From DTFZ01 sp050260375 (lineage in GTDB: Bacteria > Bacillota > Clostridia > Christensenellales > SZUA-584), in contig JBLNCA010000045.1 of the NCBI GenBank assembly GCA_050260375.1, positions 178,989-242,988 on the forward strand: a stretch of DNA of 64,000 bases. Reading direction: 5' to 3'. Below are positions 8,904 through 18,509 of the stretch, one piece after another. The position numbers and the translations under genes were made by a program. The first letter of the stretch is position 1; every line of letters begins with the position of its first letter. Below the pieces are notes generated by a model. That model saw only the letters and a list, made by a program, of their open reading frames with translations. It made no database searches and had not been told where the DNA came from.

Positions 8904-9449
8904 ATGAAAATAAAAAAGCGCAATATTAACGGCGCTGACGAGACTATCGTTACGTATGACAACAGCCTTGAAGTTAAGACATCCCGCTATGTACTGCTTA
9001 AAAAGATTCTTGAGGACGAGCCGTGCGCTACGCTGATAATTGATACGAACCAGCGCGTTGGGGCGCAATCCATAGAACCTGTTGAGCGTTATCTTGAAAA
9101 GGCGGGTATAGAGCATATTTCGATACCCGTTAACGCCAACCACGTAAGCTTTTTCGGGCTGAGCCTTAAGCTAAAGCGCAGGCAAAACGAAGAAAAGATG
9201 CTGGTTATCGAGATAACGGGCAAGCAGTTTGGGGAGGAGCTTCTCGGCGTTTTTGAAAACTACGATATCGCAATCGGGCTCGGCAGGCAAAAACCGCTCG
9301 GCGATATATGCGACAAACTGCGCATAAACATGGCGGACGTTTTGTTCAACACGGAGTTTTTCAAAGAGAGCATATACGATTCTATAGTCTGTTTATCGCT
9401 TAGGAGTACGAAGGACATCGAAAAACTAACAGAGGCTGCAGCAAAATGA
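8904..9449 (+). CDS. Uncharacterised cytosolic protein, first gene of the xylose-sensing operon
   Basis: I do not recognise this family. The 181-residue product has no signal peptide or membrane segment and reads as alpha/beta: beta strands such as CATLIIDTN and EKMLVIEITG alternate with helices, and DIAIGLGRQKPLGDICDKL resembles a ligand-binding loop. The last residues overlap the next ORF by ATGA, so it is translationally coupled to the membrane-anchored sugar-binding sensor. Coupling and position suggest a part in xylose perception or its downstream signalling; that is inference only. The ribosome-binding site (GCAGGTA) is weak. Confidence 0.75.
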   Translation: MKIKKRNINGADETIVTYDNSLEVKTSRYVLLKKILEDEPCATLIIDTNQRVGAQSIEPVERYLEKAGIEHISIPVNANHVSFFGLSLKLKRRQNEEKMLVIEITGKQFGEELLGVFENYDIAIGLGRQKPLGDICDKLRINMADVLFNTEFFKESIYDSIVCLSLRSTKDIEKLTEAAAK

Positions 9450-10444
9450 AATGGCTTTATAAAATCGTTCTGATACTGCTTATAATCGCGGTTGTGTCAT
9501 CGGCGGGGTTTATACTTTATCTCTTTGACAAAGTAAACAGCGCTTACGGCGATAAGGCCGCTTACGACTTGGGCCGCGGCTTTAAGCACTTTTCACTGAT
9601 ATTAAACTCCGGCGACGAGAAATACTGGCAGGACTTTAAAGAAGGAGTCATTGAAGCGGGCAAGGCTTACAACACTGCTACTGAAGTTCATCTCATCTCT
9701 GAGCCGGACAGCGGCATCAAAACAGTAGAGTACATAAATATAGCGAACAAATCAAAGGTCGACGGAATAATAGTTAACGGTGAAAACACTCCCGAATATC
9801 TTGACGCGATACTGGCGGCGGCGCAGGGAGGAATAAACATAGTCGTAGGGCATGTCGAGTCGGTCGACAGCAGCGGTCTGTATTACGTAGGCACAAATTA
9901 TTACGATTACGGGCAGCAGGCGGCGAAACTGATAGCGCAGGCCGGCGGAGACAAGAAGCAGGTCAATGCCGCCGTAATATTGTCCGATAAGGAAAGCAGC
10001 GGAACTGACGCGCAAAGCAACAATATGCTCAGCGGGCTTAAAAAGGAAATTGAGGGCGGAAAGCAGATAAACGTTCTCTGTACGCCTTCGAGAACCAACG
10101 CCCTTCTTGGAGCGGAAGACCTGACTAAGAGCATACTTTACGAGTATCCCGATGTGGATGTGATATTCTGCATGAATGATAAGGACACGATGGCAGCCGC
10201 TAAAGAAATAGTAAGGCGCGCGCTCGTCGGAGAGGTAGTGATAGTAGGCACCGACTACACGGAAGAGATGAAATACTACATGGATATAGGCGTGATATAC
10301 GGCGTTATAGACCGCAACGGTTACAGCGCCGGCAAAAAAAGCGTGCAGGTATTGAGCAACGCGGCAAATACATTCCAGACAGACTGCGTATACATTGATA
10401 CAGAAATTGTGACAACTATAAACGCTGACGAGAAGCAAAATTAA
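9446..10444 (+). CDS. Membrane-anchored periplasmic-binding-type sugar sensor, XylFII-like
   Basis: The 332-residue product has an uncleaved N-terminal membrane segment (about 5-26, without a lipobox cysteine) and an outer sugar-binding domain. That domain shows DGIIVNGENTPEYLDAIL, INIVVGHVES and a late VIVGTDYTEEMKYYM block. Its order with a LytS/YesM kinase and a YesN regulator matches the XylFII-LytS-YesN arrangement known from Clostridium, where membrane-tethered XylFII binds D-xylose and activates the kinase. The ATG overlaps the stop of the upstream gene. I infer a sensory rather than transport role from the anchor and the neighbours. Confidence 0.83.
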   Translation: MKWLYKIVLILLIIAVVSSAGFILYLFDKVNSAYGDKAAYDLGRGFKHFSLILNSGDEKYWQDFKEGVIEAGKAYNTATEVHLISEPDSGIKTVEYINIANKSKVDGIIVNGENTPEYLDAILAAAQGGINIVVGHVESVDSSGLYYVGTNYYDYGQQAAKLIAQAGGDKKQVNAAVILSDKESSGTDAQSNNMLSGLKKEIEGGKQINVLCTPSRTNALLGAEDLTKSILYEYPDVDVIFCMNDKDTMAAAKEIVRRALVGEVVIVGTDYTEEMKYYMDIGVIYGVIDRNGYSAGKKSVQVLSNAANTFQTDCVYIDTEIVTTINADEKQN

Positions 10445-10448
10445 GGCT

Positions 10449-11954
10449 ATGAAAAAGTTAAGCAAAAAACTGTTCAACAGCATAAAAACGAGGGTTATAG
10501 TATTCTTTCTGCTGACGACGGTACTTACAAGCGTTACGAGTATCCTTATTCTGGGCCTCTCAAGCAACACGATAGAGAAGATGGACGACATGTTTTCCGC
10601 AAACGTCGAGCTTGAAGAGTTTTTAAACGATATGCGCAAGGTAAATACGCAGCTTACGGATTATCTCGTGACCGACGATTCGGACAGCCTTCTTAACTAT
10701 TACTTGTACAGGGACGCGTTTACGGAAAAAGCGAAAAAGCTGTTTGACGAATCGCACGGCATATACAACCAGGACGACTTGATATACAAGGATATTGCCT
10801 ATATGGTGAAATCGTTTGCCGAGGAAACGGACAAGGCGGCGGAAGCCAAGGGCATAAACGACGCGGACGAATATATAGCAAGGTATGCGGAGGCCAACAA
10901 GATAACCGGGTATATACAGACGTGGGCGGACAAGCTAAATTTGAGCATACTTGACGTGAATACGGCGCAATACTTAAGCATGTCGGAGGATCTTAACAAC
11001 CTGCGCACGGCAAACATCGTGCTGCTGCTGTCTGTCATCGGGCTTAATGTAATGGTAATATCATACCTTGCGTATAACATGACAAAGCCGATAATAAAGC
11101 TCGCGCATTCCGCGGAAGAAATGTCGAAGGGCAACTTTGACGCCGACGACGTGGTGGTGCATTCCGAGGACGAATTGAGCGTTATGGCGAACGCGTTCAA
11201 CACGATGAAGCACAGCATAAGAAAATACATAGACGAGCTTCACAACAAAGCCGATACCGAATCAATGTTGCTCGAACAGCAGATAGAGAACCTAAAGATT
11301 CACTCGCTGCTGGCCGACGCGGAGATGAAAGCGCTGCAGATGCAGATAAACCCGCATTTTCTGTTCAACACATTAAACGCGGGCGTACAACTTGCAACGT
11401 TGGAAGGCGCGGAAAGGACGTCGAACTTCCTCGACGATATTGCGAAGATTTTCCGGTATAATGTAAAGAGCCTGGACAGGAAAGTAAAGATAAAGGATGA
11501 AATAGACACTGTACGGGCATACAGCAACCTGTTCCACGTCCGCTTCGGAGACATTATCAGATTCGATTACAATATAGACTGCAGCCTTTTGGATATAGAC
11601 GTGCCGCCGCTCATTATTCAGCCGCTTGTGGAGAACGCGGCCATTCACGGCATAGGAGAAAAGGAATCGGGCGGAGAGATATACATTTCCCTTGAAAGGG
11701 GAGAAAAGAGCGTATACATAAGCGTTCAGGACAACGGCGTTGGCATGAGCGAGGATACGGTGCAAAAGATACTCGGGTGTCATAAGTTCGAGAGCGAAAA
11801 ATCGGGGCATACCACGGGCATAGGCCTGTATAACGTGGTGCAGAGGTTAAGGCTGTTCTTTGACTGCGAAGACGTGATAGCGGTGGAAAGCGAACCGGGC
11901 AAGGGAACCAAAGTAACGCTCGTGATTCCTCTTCCCAAGGACATGGCAATCTGA
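10449..11954 (+). CDS. Sensor histidine kinase, LytS/YesM family
   Basis: The 501-residue protein has membrane segment 1 (about 13-35), an extracellular helical region to about 195, membrane segment 2 (about 196-215), a HAMP region, and then the His_kinase domain. His303 in INPHFLFNTLN is the phosphorylation site. The HATPase domain shows VENAAIHG, DNGVGM and GIGLYNV. It begins 4 bp after the sugar-sensor gene and ends 19 bp before the response regulator. By analogy with XylFII-LytS systems, sugar binding by the preceding protein probably drives phosphorylation of the regulator at 11974. Confidence 0.92.
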   Translation: MKKLSKKLFNSIKTRVIVFFLLTTVLTSVTSILILGLSSNTIEKMDDMFSANVELEEFLNDMRKVNTQLTDYLVTDDSDSLLNYYLYRDAFTEKAKKLFDESHGIYNQDDLIYKDIAYMVKSFAEETDKAAEAKGINDADEYIARYAEANKITGYIQTWADKLNLSILDVNTAQYLSMSEDLNNLRTANIVLLLSVIGLNVMVISYLAYNMTKPIIKLAHSAEEMSKGNFDADDVVVHSEDELSVMANAFNTMKHSIRKYIDELHNKADTESMLLEQQIENLKIHSLLADAEMKALQMQINPHFLFNTLNAGVQLATLEGAERTSNFLDDIAKIFRYNVKSLDRKVKIKDEIDTVRAYSNLFHVRFGDIIRFDYNIDCSLLDIDVPPLIIQPLVENAAIHGIGEKESGGEIYISLERGEKSVYISVQDNGVGMSEDTVQKILGCHKFESEKSGHTTGIGLYNVVQRLRLFFDCEDVIAVESEPGKGTKVTLVIPLPKDMAI

Positions 11955-11973
11955 CAAAGGAGGTTTGAAAGCT

Positions 11974-13560
11974 ATGTACACCCTTATGGTATGCGACGAC
12001 GAACAGATAGTCATAGAATCTGTAAAGCATATCGTTGAAAATGAATTCAAGGATATACAGCTTGTCGAAACCGCGAGATCGGGAAGGGAAGCGATAGAGA
12101 AGACAAGGACAATGCGGCCGGACATAATACTTACCGATATCAAGATGCCGGGCATAAGCGGCCTTGAAGCGGTAAAGGAGATAAAGAGGATACATAATGA
12201 CGTCAAGTTCGTAATAGTGTCCGTATACGAATATTTCGAATACGCGAAGCAGGCAGTTGAGCTCGGCGTCAGCGAATACCTCATAAAGCCGGTAAAAAAA
12301 GCAAGCCTTGTGGAGACTTTAACGCGCATAGCGCGCCAGCTCGACGAAGAAAGGAAGAAATTCGACCAGGAGCTGGAGACGAGAGAAAAGATAGAGAAGA
12401 TGATGACTGTCGTGGAGCACGGCTTCATATATTCGTTTTTGCTCTCCCAGCCGCACAAAACGGACATAGGCAGGTATAAGAAGGAATTCTTCGACATACA
12501 AAACGACTCGGGATACATATTTATAATGACGTTTAAAAGAAGGGGCGAGCACGACGGCGGCAAGCAGCTGGGCGACGCGGCCCAGAGCCAGAAGTTTTAC
12601 ACGTATTTTAAGGATAACTTAAAGTGCAAGAACAAATGCATCGTTGGGCCGGTTATGTTGGACAGAGTGGTAGTGTATATGGCGCAGAGCGTAGACGACC
12701 CATACCAGCAGCGGGTGCAGGCCATAGCATGCCTTGAAGAGATAGTGAACGCTATGGAGAAAAAATACGACATGGACTTCAGGGTGGGAATAGGAAAGGT
12801 GCACAGCGACCAGGATATAATGACGTCTTATCAGGAGGCGCTCAAAGCGCTGCACTGCAAGGAGGGCGGAAAGATATTGCACATAGACGACATTGCGCCG
12901 GGCACGAGCGACGATATGTTCGAGATACTTGCGGTCGAGCATAAACTCATAGAGTACATAGAAACGGGAGACGTGCAGCGGTGTTTAACGGAACTCGCGG
13001 ATATCTTCAGGAAATTCCCCGATTTTTTCGAACAGGAAAGGCTAAGATACAGCATCGTTGAAATGATGGTCGCCGCGCACAGAATAGCGATACAGAACGG
13101 TATGGGCGGCGACAACAGCTTAGAGTACGGCCAATATTTAAAGCAGATATTAAGCTGCCGCACAAAGGACGAATTCGAACAGATGTGCATCGAAAAGATA
13201 AGGCTTATAGCCGGAAAGATAAGCGTTATCAAGAAAAAGGCGATAAGCAACATAATAGATAAGGCAAACAGGATAATCGAAGAACGGTTCAACCAGGAGC
13301 TCACGCTTGACGAAATATCCAAAGAGCTGTATATAAGCCCGCAGTATTTCAGCAGGCTTTACAAGAGCGAGATGGGCATTAATTTCATTGAAAGGCTTAC
13401 CGAGGTCAGGATTAGAAACGCGAAAAAGCTTATGAAGGAGAGTGAACATACCGTAAAAGAGATATGTTTTATGTCAGGATATTGTGATCCCAACTATTTC
13501 AGCAGGTTGTTTAAAAAGCATGAAGGAGTATCCCCGTCGGAGTATCTTAAACAAATCTAA
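11974..13560 (+). CDS. Response regulator with AraC-type DNA-binding domain, YesN family
   Basis: The 528-residue protein has an N-terminal receiver domain (about 1-120) with Asp8/Asp9, phospho-acceptor Asp55 (ILTDIKMPG) and Lys105. A long linker follows, then a C-terminal AraC double helix-turn-helix (ISPQYFSRLYKSEMG and CDPNYFSRLFKKHEG). ATG 11974 fits AAAGGAGG at 11957-11964; the in-frame TTG at 11965 is too close to that site. Its partner is the kinase just upstream. The likely targets are the xylose transport and isomerase genes, by context. Confidence 0.92.
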   Translation: MYTLMVCDDEQIVIESVKHIVENEFKDIQLVETARSGREAIEKTRTMRPDIILTDIKMPGISGLEAVKEIKRIHNDVKFVIVSVYEYFEYAKQAVELGVSEYLIKPVKKASLVETLTRIARQLDEERKKFDQELETREKIEKMMTVVEHGFIYSFLLSQPHKTDIGRYKKEFFDIQNDSGYIFIMTFKRRGEHDGGKQLGDAAQSQKFYTYFKDNLKCKNKCIVGPVMLDRVVVYMAQSVDDPYQQRVQAIACLEEIVNAMEKKYDMDFRVGIGKVHSDQDIMTSYQEALKALHCKEGGKILHIDDIAPGTSDDMFEILAVEHKLIEYIETGDVQRCLTELADIFRKFPDFFEQERLRYSIVEMMVAAHRIAIQNGMGGDNSLEYGQYLKQILSCRTKDEFEQMCIEKIRLIAGKISVIKKKAISNIIDKANRIIEERFNQELTLDEISKELYISPQYFSRLYKSEMGINFIERLTEVRIRNAKKLMKESEHTVKEICFMSGYCDPNYFSRLFKKHEGVSPSEYLKQI

Positions 13561-13571
13561 GGAGGTCTGTA

Positions 13572-14615
13572 ATGAAAAGAATAGGAGCGCTGCTTTTAAC
13601 GCTTGCTTTGATTCTTTCGTGCGGCTGCAGTTCGGTTCAGACGTTTAAAAACGACGACGACGAAATTAAAATCGGCTTCATATATGAAACCATGACTGTG
13701 GAAAGATGGCAAAGAGACCGGGATATTTTTGCTTCCGAAGCGGGCAAGCTTGGCGCCGAGGTCATCGTAAAAAACGCTTATGAAGACAGCGTGCGGCAGG
13801 AAGCTCTGGGCATGGAGCTTGTAAACGAAGGCGTGGACGTTCTGGTTATGGTGGCGTACGACAAAGACGCGCTGACCGACCTTGTGAAATACGCACACAA
13901 CAACAACGTAAAGGTGATAGCGTACGACAGGATGATAAAGAACGCCAACGCCGACCTTTATATATCATTCGATAACACCCGTGTAGGAGAGCTGATGGGC
14001 GAAACGGCTGTAAAGACGGTGCCTAAGGGCAACTATCTGATACTCAACGGCACGCAGAGGGACGACAACTCGTTTTACCTTAACAAAGGGTATTTCAGCA
14101 AACTGGATCCGCTTATCAAGAGCGGCGATATCACAATAGTCGGCGAGACCTGGGTCGATCTATGGCGCGACGAGGGTTCGTACAACTTTGTTAAGGAAAA
14201 GCTTTCTGAAGGCGTTATATGCGACGCTATTATTGCCGCCAACGACCAGCTCGCAGAGGGCGCGATAAGAGCGCTCAGCGAAAACAGGCTGGCGGGCAAG
14301 GTGTTCGTTTCGGGGCAGGACGCGGAATTGGTGGCGTGCCAGAGGGTAGTGGAAGGCACGCAGAACATGACGGTATACAAGCCGATAAGCGTGCTCGCAA
14401 AAGGCGCGGCCGAATATGCCGTTAAGATGGCAAAGGGCGAGGATATAGGGGAGTGCGGTAAGGTTTCGGACGGCACATATGAGATAAACTACGTCGTGTA
14501 CGCCCCGATACTCGTAACAAAAGAAAACATGATGGACACCGTGATAAAGGACGGGTTCTACACGATGGAACAGGTGTATGCGAACGTTCCAAGGGACGAA
14601 TGGCCGCAGCAGTAA
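13572..14615 (+). CDS. Sugar-binding lipoprotein, xylose type, second copy
   Basis: The 347-residue product has a lipoprotein signal (LILSCGCSS) and a Peripla_BP_4 domain. Hallmarks shared with the ChvE/XylF group are ETMTVERWQRDRD near the N-terminus, DVLVMVAYDKDALTD and VKVIAYDRMI. It starts 12 bp after the regulator with a strong AAGGAGG and is followed by xylose isomerase. It could be a second ligand-delivery protein for the importer at 4596-8693, or a soluble ligand presenter for the sensor. No permease accompanies it. Confidence 0.87.
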   Translation: MKRIGALLLTLALILSCGCSSVQTFKNDDDEIKIGFIYETMTVERWQRDRDIFASEAGKLGAEVIVKNAYEDSVRQEALGMELVNEGVDVLVMVAYDKDALTDLVKYAHNNNVKVIAYDRMIKNANADLYISFDNTRVGELMGETAVKTVPKGNYLILNGTQRDDNSFYLNKGYFSKLDPLIKSGDITIVGETWVDLWRDEGSYNFVKEKLSEGVICDAIIAANDQLAEGAIRALSENRLAGKVFVSGQDAELVACQRVVEGTQNMTVYKPISVLAKGAAEYAVKMAKGEDIGECGKVSDGTYEINYVVYAPILVTKENMMDTVIKDGFYTMEQVYANVPRDEWPQQ

Positions 14616-14664
14616 ATGCGACTGCCGATTTTTATAAATATCTTTTTATGAAAGGGAATGTATT

Positions 14665-15987
14665 ATGAAACAGTATTTTCCTAATGTAAAAACCGTAGAA
14701 TACACGGAAGACAAAAAGCGGGAAGGGTTGTTTTTCCGCCGGTACAGGCCGGACGCCATAGTGGGCGGAAAGACGATGAAGGAACAGCTCAAGTTCTCGA
14801 TGGCGTACTGGCATACTATGTGCGGGGGCGGCAAGGATATGTTCGACCTCGATATAGGAACCATCACGCGCCCGTGGGCAGGCATGTCACCTATGGAAGC
14901 GGCAAAGGAGAAGGTTTACGCGGCGTTCGAGTTCATGCAGAAGCTGGGCATAGAGTATTTCTGCTTCCATGACAGGGACATCGCTCCCGAAGGGGATACG
15001 CTTGCCGAGACGAACAGGAACCTTGACGAGATAGTAAAGCTTATAAAGAGCATGATGGACGATACGGGCATAAAGCTGCTCTGGGGCACGGCGAATCTGT
15101 TCTCCAACCCCAAGTTTACGCACGGAGCTTCCACAAGCTGCAACGCCGACGTATTCGCGTGCGCGGCCGCGCAGGTGAAGAAGGCGATGGAGATTACAAA
15201 GGAGCTCGGCGGAACAAACTACGTGTTCTGGGGCGGCCGCGAGGGCTACGAGACGCTGCTCAATACCGACCTAAAGCTCGAGCTCGACAACATGGCGCGC
15301 TTTATGCATATGGCGGTGGACTACGCCAAAGAGATAGGCTTTGACGGGCAGTTCCTCATTGAGCCCAAACCCAAGGAACCCACAAAGCACCAGTACGACT
15401 TCGACGTCGCGTCCGGTATAGCGTTCCTTAAGACGTACGGGCTCGATAAATACTTCAAGTTCAATATCGAGGCCAACCACGCGACGCTCGCAGGCCATAC
15501 GTTCCAGCACGAGCTGCGCTTTGCAAGGATAAACGACATGCTCGGCTCGATAGACGCCAACCAGGGCGATATGCTTCTCGGATGGGATACCGACCAGTTC
15601 CCGACCGACCTGTATAACACTACGCTGTGCATGTACGAAGTGCTTATGATGGGTGGATTCGGCAAAGGCGGCCTTAACTTCGACGCAAAGGTGAGAAGGA
15701 ATTCGTTCAAGTATGAAGACCTCTTCTATGCGCACGCGGCAGGCATGGATTCGTTCGCCAAAGGCCTTATTACGGCTCAGAAGCTTATAGACGACGGCGT
15801 GTTTGAGAAGTTTATAAAGAACAGATACGCAAGCTATGAGTCGGGCATAGGCAAGGAAATCGTATCCGGCAGAGCGAATTTTGCTTCGCTGGAGAAATAC
15901 GCCGCGGGGCTCAGCAAAATAGAGAACGACTCCGGACGGCAGGAATACCTTGAGCTGCTGGTCAACGAATACCTGCTCAGCGACTGA
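14665..15987 (+). CDS. xylA: Xylose isomerase
   Basis: The 440-residue protein is class II size. It shows the active-site FCFHDRDIAPEG (catalytic His and Asp), FWGGREGYETLLNTD, metal ligands in EPKPKEP and NIEANHATLAGHT, and the late GWDTDQFPTD. It interconverts D-xylose and D-xylulose in the cytosol, using two divalent metal ions. It closes the sensing operon and is followed by a strong terminator. No xylulokinase lies next to it; the FGGY kinase at 25220 belongs to another operon. Confidence 0.97.
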   Translation: MKQYFPNVKTVEYTEDKKREGLFFRRYRPDAIVGGKTMKEQLKFSMAYWHTMCGGGKDMFDLDIGTITRPWAGMSPMEAAKEKVYAAFEFMQKLGIEYFCFHDRDIAPEGDTLAETNRNLDEIVKLIKSMMDDTGIKLLWGTANLFSNPKFTHGASTSCNADVFACAAAQVKKAMEITKELGGTNYVFWGGREGYETLLNTDLKLELDNMARFMHMAVDYAKEIGFDGQFLIEPKPKEPTKHQYDFDVASGIAFLKTYGLDKYFKFNIEANHATLAGHTFQHELRFARINDMLGSIDANQGDMLLGWDTDQFPTDLYNTTLCMYEVLMMGGFGKGGLNFDAKVRRNSFKYEDLFYAHAAGMDSFAKGLITAQKLIDDGVFEKFIKNRYASYESGIGKEIVSGRANFASLEKYAAGLSKIENDSGRQEYLELLVNEYLLSD

Positions 15988-16041
15988 TTAAATATTAACA
16001 GGAAATAATTGTTTTAACATCGACAAATGTGGTTATATTAT

Positions 16042-16071
16042 GGGGGACTAACGATAATGCGTTTGTCCCCC
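16042..16071 (+). terminator. Terminator after xylA
   Basis: Arms GGGGGAC and GTCCCCC enclose a 16-base loop, followed by AAATTT. It lies 55 bp after the xylA stop and ahead of the repeat pair. Confidence 0.6.
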
Positions 16072-16270
16072 AAATTTAACACAGGATTTTTACTGTCTTA
16101 AAACCGGGGCTGCAAAGGTAAATGCGCTTTTGGGGCGAACTTCATTATCGCTGGATACAACAATAAGCTGCCGTATTGCCTTTGTCGGCCGGACCTTTTT
16201 CACATCATATTGTCATAAACATAGGGCAGCTTTTGCAGACCTTTAATGCACACGCAGCTTAAATTAATAT

Positions 16271-16338
16271 GCCCGAAAGCCATGAAGCTTTTTGGGGCAA
16301 AAATGGGGCCCCCAGCAAGCCATGGGGCTTGATGGGGT
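16271..16338 (+). repeat. Two adjacent palindromic repeats, one A-stem (degenerate) and one GC-stem
   Basis: The first (16271-16298) reads GCCCGAAAGCC ATGA AGCTTTTTGGGG and lacks the 5' GGGGT. The second (16305-16338) reads GGGGCCCCC AGCAAGCC ATGG GGCTTGATGGGGT. Both keep complementary arms. Confidence 0.75.
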
Positions 16339-16470
16339 ATAACATCTTTGTCAGCCAGCTTTGTAAGAACTTGAGTAGTTGCTGTATGCGCGCTTAAAGC
16401 AACTGCTTCAGCGTTTGTTAACAGCTCTTTAAAGTTTTTATAACTATACATATCAGAAGGGGTGTTTGAA

Positions 16471-18372
16471 ATGTCGTCGGAAGAGATTTTAAGCAAACTG
16501 GCAAGCTGGGACCTGCAGGAGGATGCTGCGGACGGCGAAGGCGCGGCTCTATACAACCAGCTTCGGGAGTATTTTACAAAGTTCTTCGCATATTTTGAAA
16601 ACATATCGCGTATCTCAAAGCAGCTCAACATCGTGGTGCAGGATTTTCTCACCGAATCAAGCCAGGTGGAGCAGGTGGCGGTGTTTCTGAAAAAGGGCGC
16701 GGACAGGCAGATGATGGACATAGGGCAGTCAAAGAAGCTTGTCGAGGATTTTACTGTAAAAATAAACGCGATATACGACAAATCTCAGGATATCATTACT
16801 CTCGCGTACGACATGGAAAAGACAAACCAGAGCGTAAGCGACTCGGTAAAGCAGCTTGTTTTAAATCAGGCCAAGAACGACGAGGCTATACGCGACATAA
16901 ACGAAGTAATAAATAACCTTATAAACAAGACGCAGAGAATAAGCGACATCACGAACCTTATAAACAGGATATCAAACGAAACCAACCTTTTAGGGCTCAA
17001 CGCCAAGGTGGAGGCGGTGCACGCCGGAGCGGCCGGCAGGGGGTTCGCGGTCGTCGCTGACGAGATACAGCGCTTATCGAACGAAAGCAAGGAGGCGAGC
17101 GTTAATATAAGCGATATAATAAAAAGCGTTACCGACGAGATAAGCCATCTCGAGAGCGTCGCTTTAAAATCGCAGGACGCGTTTGCCGCACAAAGGGACA
17201 CCGTCAACGAAGTAAACAATGCAATCGCCAAAAACAGCGAGTTTATCAACACGTATATAAGCGAGCAGAAGAGCTTCAACGAATCGATCGCTGCGATAAA
17301 GGACGATGAAAACATACTCGCCGAATCAATTTCCAATATCTTTTCGTCGGTGAGGGAAGTGTCCGCCACCGCGCATGAGATATCCAGCCTGACATATAAC
17401 CAGAACAACTCCATTTCGCTGCTTAGCAAGCTGGACGCGGATTTAAGCGCGGGCGTAGCTTCGCTCGGCAATGAGAGCAAAGCCATCAAAGTGCGCAAGG
17501 TAAACGCCCAAAGAAGGAAAATAGCGATGATATTCGATTTGGAAATAGGCTTTTGGGACCCGACAAAGAAGGAGGCTATAAAGGCCGCGGAAACGTATAA
17601 CTATGACGTCGATTTCTTCGCGCCAAAAACGAGAGGGGTTAGCGGAATAAGGGAGATGGCTTCGTTCCTCGACCGCATCATAGAGGAAAAGTACGACGGG
17701 CTTGTGATAAGCCCGATAGACGACGAGCTTATATATCAGCGCCTTAAACGCCTTAATAGCATCGGCACAAAGATAGTCTTTATCAACTCGAAGATAGACA
17801 ACGTAGATTACGTATCGCTGATACAGACGGAAGGGCTTGCTGCAGGCGCGGCTGCGGCAAGGGTGGTTATCGGCGCAATGGGCAATCAGGGGGAAGTAAT
17901 CGTCAACACATGGACGGATACGTATATCTCCGCAATAGATAACCGCAAGAACGGGTTTATACAGGAGCTCGGGCGGAATACGAATATTAAGGTGCACGAA
18001 GTGGGGGTAAAGAGCAAGCTCTACGACAACGAGATAGAGAGGGCTGTGGAAGCCGTGCTGAATGCGGCGCCGGGCGCGCGGTTCATATTCCTCACAAACT
18101 GCGAATGGGGGCTTTACGTGGCCGAGTATATAAAGAAGCACCGCAGCGGCATACAGGTAATTACGATAGACTTCACAAAGGAGATACAGCAGGCGATGAG
18201 CGAGGGCTATATACACTACGCTATGGGACAGCGCGCGTATTCGTGGGGGAGCATGGCGATTGATTTCATAGACAAAAGCTTCTCGGGCAAACAGGTGAAA
18301 AAGTTCGTCGATACGGGCACGTACGAAGTCAACAGGCAGAACATGAACATATACAAAAGCATGTTGTTTTAA
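16471..18372 (+). CDS. Soluble chemoreceptor fused to a sugar-binding (Peripla_BP_4) domain
   Basis: The 633-residue protein has no membrane segment or signal peptide. The N-terminal half is helical and contains the methyl-accepting signalling tip (NETNLLGLNAKVEAVHAG, then GRGFAVVADEIQRLSNESKE), ending near residue 330. The C-terminal half (about 345-633) is a periplasmic-binding fold: RKIAMIFDLEIGFWDPTK, YDGLVISPIDDELIYQRL, TKIVFINSKI and a late YAMGQRAYSWG. Because the protein appears cytosolic, the binding domain would sense an internal sugar or sugar phosphate. ATG 16471 fits AAGGGG at 16457-16462; GTG 16462 lies within that site. No che genes are in the window. It stands alone between two terminators. 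Confidence 0.87.
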   Translation: MSSEEILSKLASWDLQEDAADGEGAALYNQLREYFTKFFAYFENISRISKQLNIVVQDFLTESSQVEQVAVFLKKGADRQMMDIGQSKKLVEDFTVKINAIYDKSQDIITLAYDMEKTNQSVSDSVKQLVLNQAKNDEAIRDINEVINNLINKTQRISDITNLINRISNETNLLGLNAKVEAVHAGAAGRGFAVVADEIQRLSNESKEASVNISDIIKSVTDEISHLESVALKSQDAFAAQRDTVNEVNNAIAKNSEFINTYISEQKSFNESIAAIKDDENILAESISNIFSSVREVSATAHEISSLTYNQNNSISLLSKLDADLSAGVASLGNESKAIKVRKVNAQRRKIAMIFDLEIGFWDPTKKEAIKAAETYNYDVDFFAPKTRGVSGIREMASFLDRIIEEKYDGLVISPIDDELIYQRLKRLNSIGTKIVFINSKIDNVDYVSLIQTEGLAAGAAAARVVIGAMGNQGEVIVNTWTDTYISAIDNRKNGFIQELGRNTNIKVHEVGVKSKLYDNEIERAVEAVLNAAPGARFIFLTNCEWGLYVAEYIKKHRSGIQVITIDFTKEIQQAMSEGYIHYAMGQRAYSWGSMAIDFIDKSFSGKQVKKFVDTGTYEVNRQNMNIYKSMLF

Positions 18373-18418
18373 CCTTAACGATTGCGGCCATAGAGTGTTT
18401 CAAATAACTTCGAATCAT

Positions 18419-18450
18419 CCAGCCCAAACAAGCCAGGGGCTGGTTTTTTT
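18419..18450 (+). terminator. Terminator after the chemoreceptor gene
   Basis: Arms CCAGCCC (18419-18425) and GGGCTGG (18437-18443) are followed by seven T residues. This is a classical intrinsic terminator, 46 bp after the stop. Confidence 0.88.
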
Positions 18451-18509
18451 GTACCATTTTTCACCCACATGTACCGTTATAATAAAACCTGACGCTTTGG
18501 GAAAAGCTG

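Larger units (their letters stand above)
15988..16470. other. Intergenic region with terminator and repeats
   Basis: This holds the xylA terminator (16042-16071) and two palindromic repeats (16271-16338). A minus-strand frame of 83 codons spans the repeats but has no ribosome-binding site and is not called. No clear promoter pair was found for the chemoreceptor gene. Confidence 0.5.

Noticed and set aside
16200..16451. Minus-strand frame of 83 codons between xylA and the chemoreceptor gene
   Set aside because: No ribosome-binding site, it runs through two palindromic repeats, and no family is recognised.
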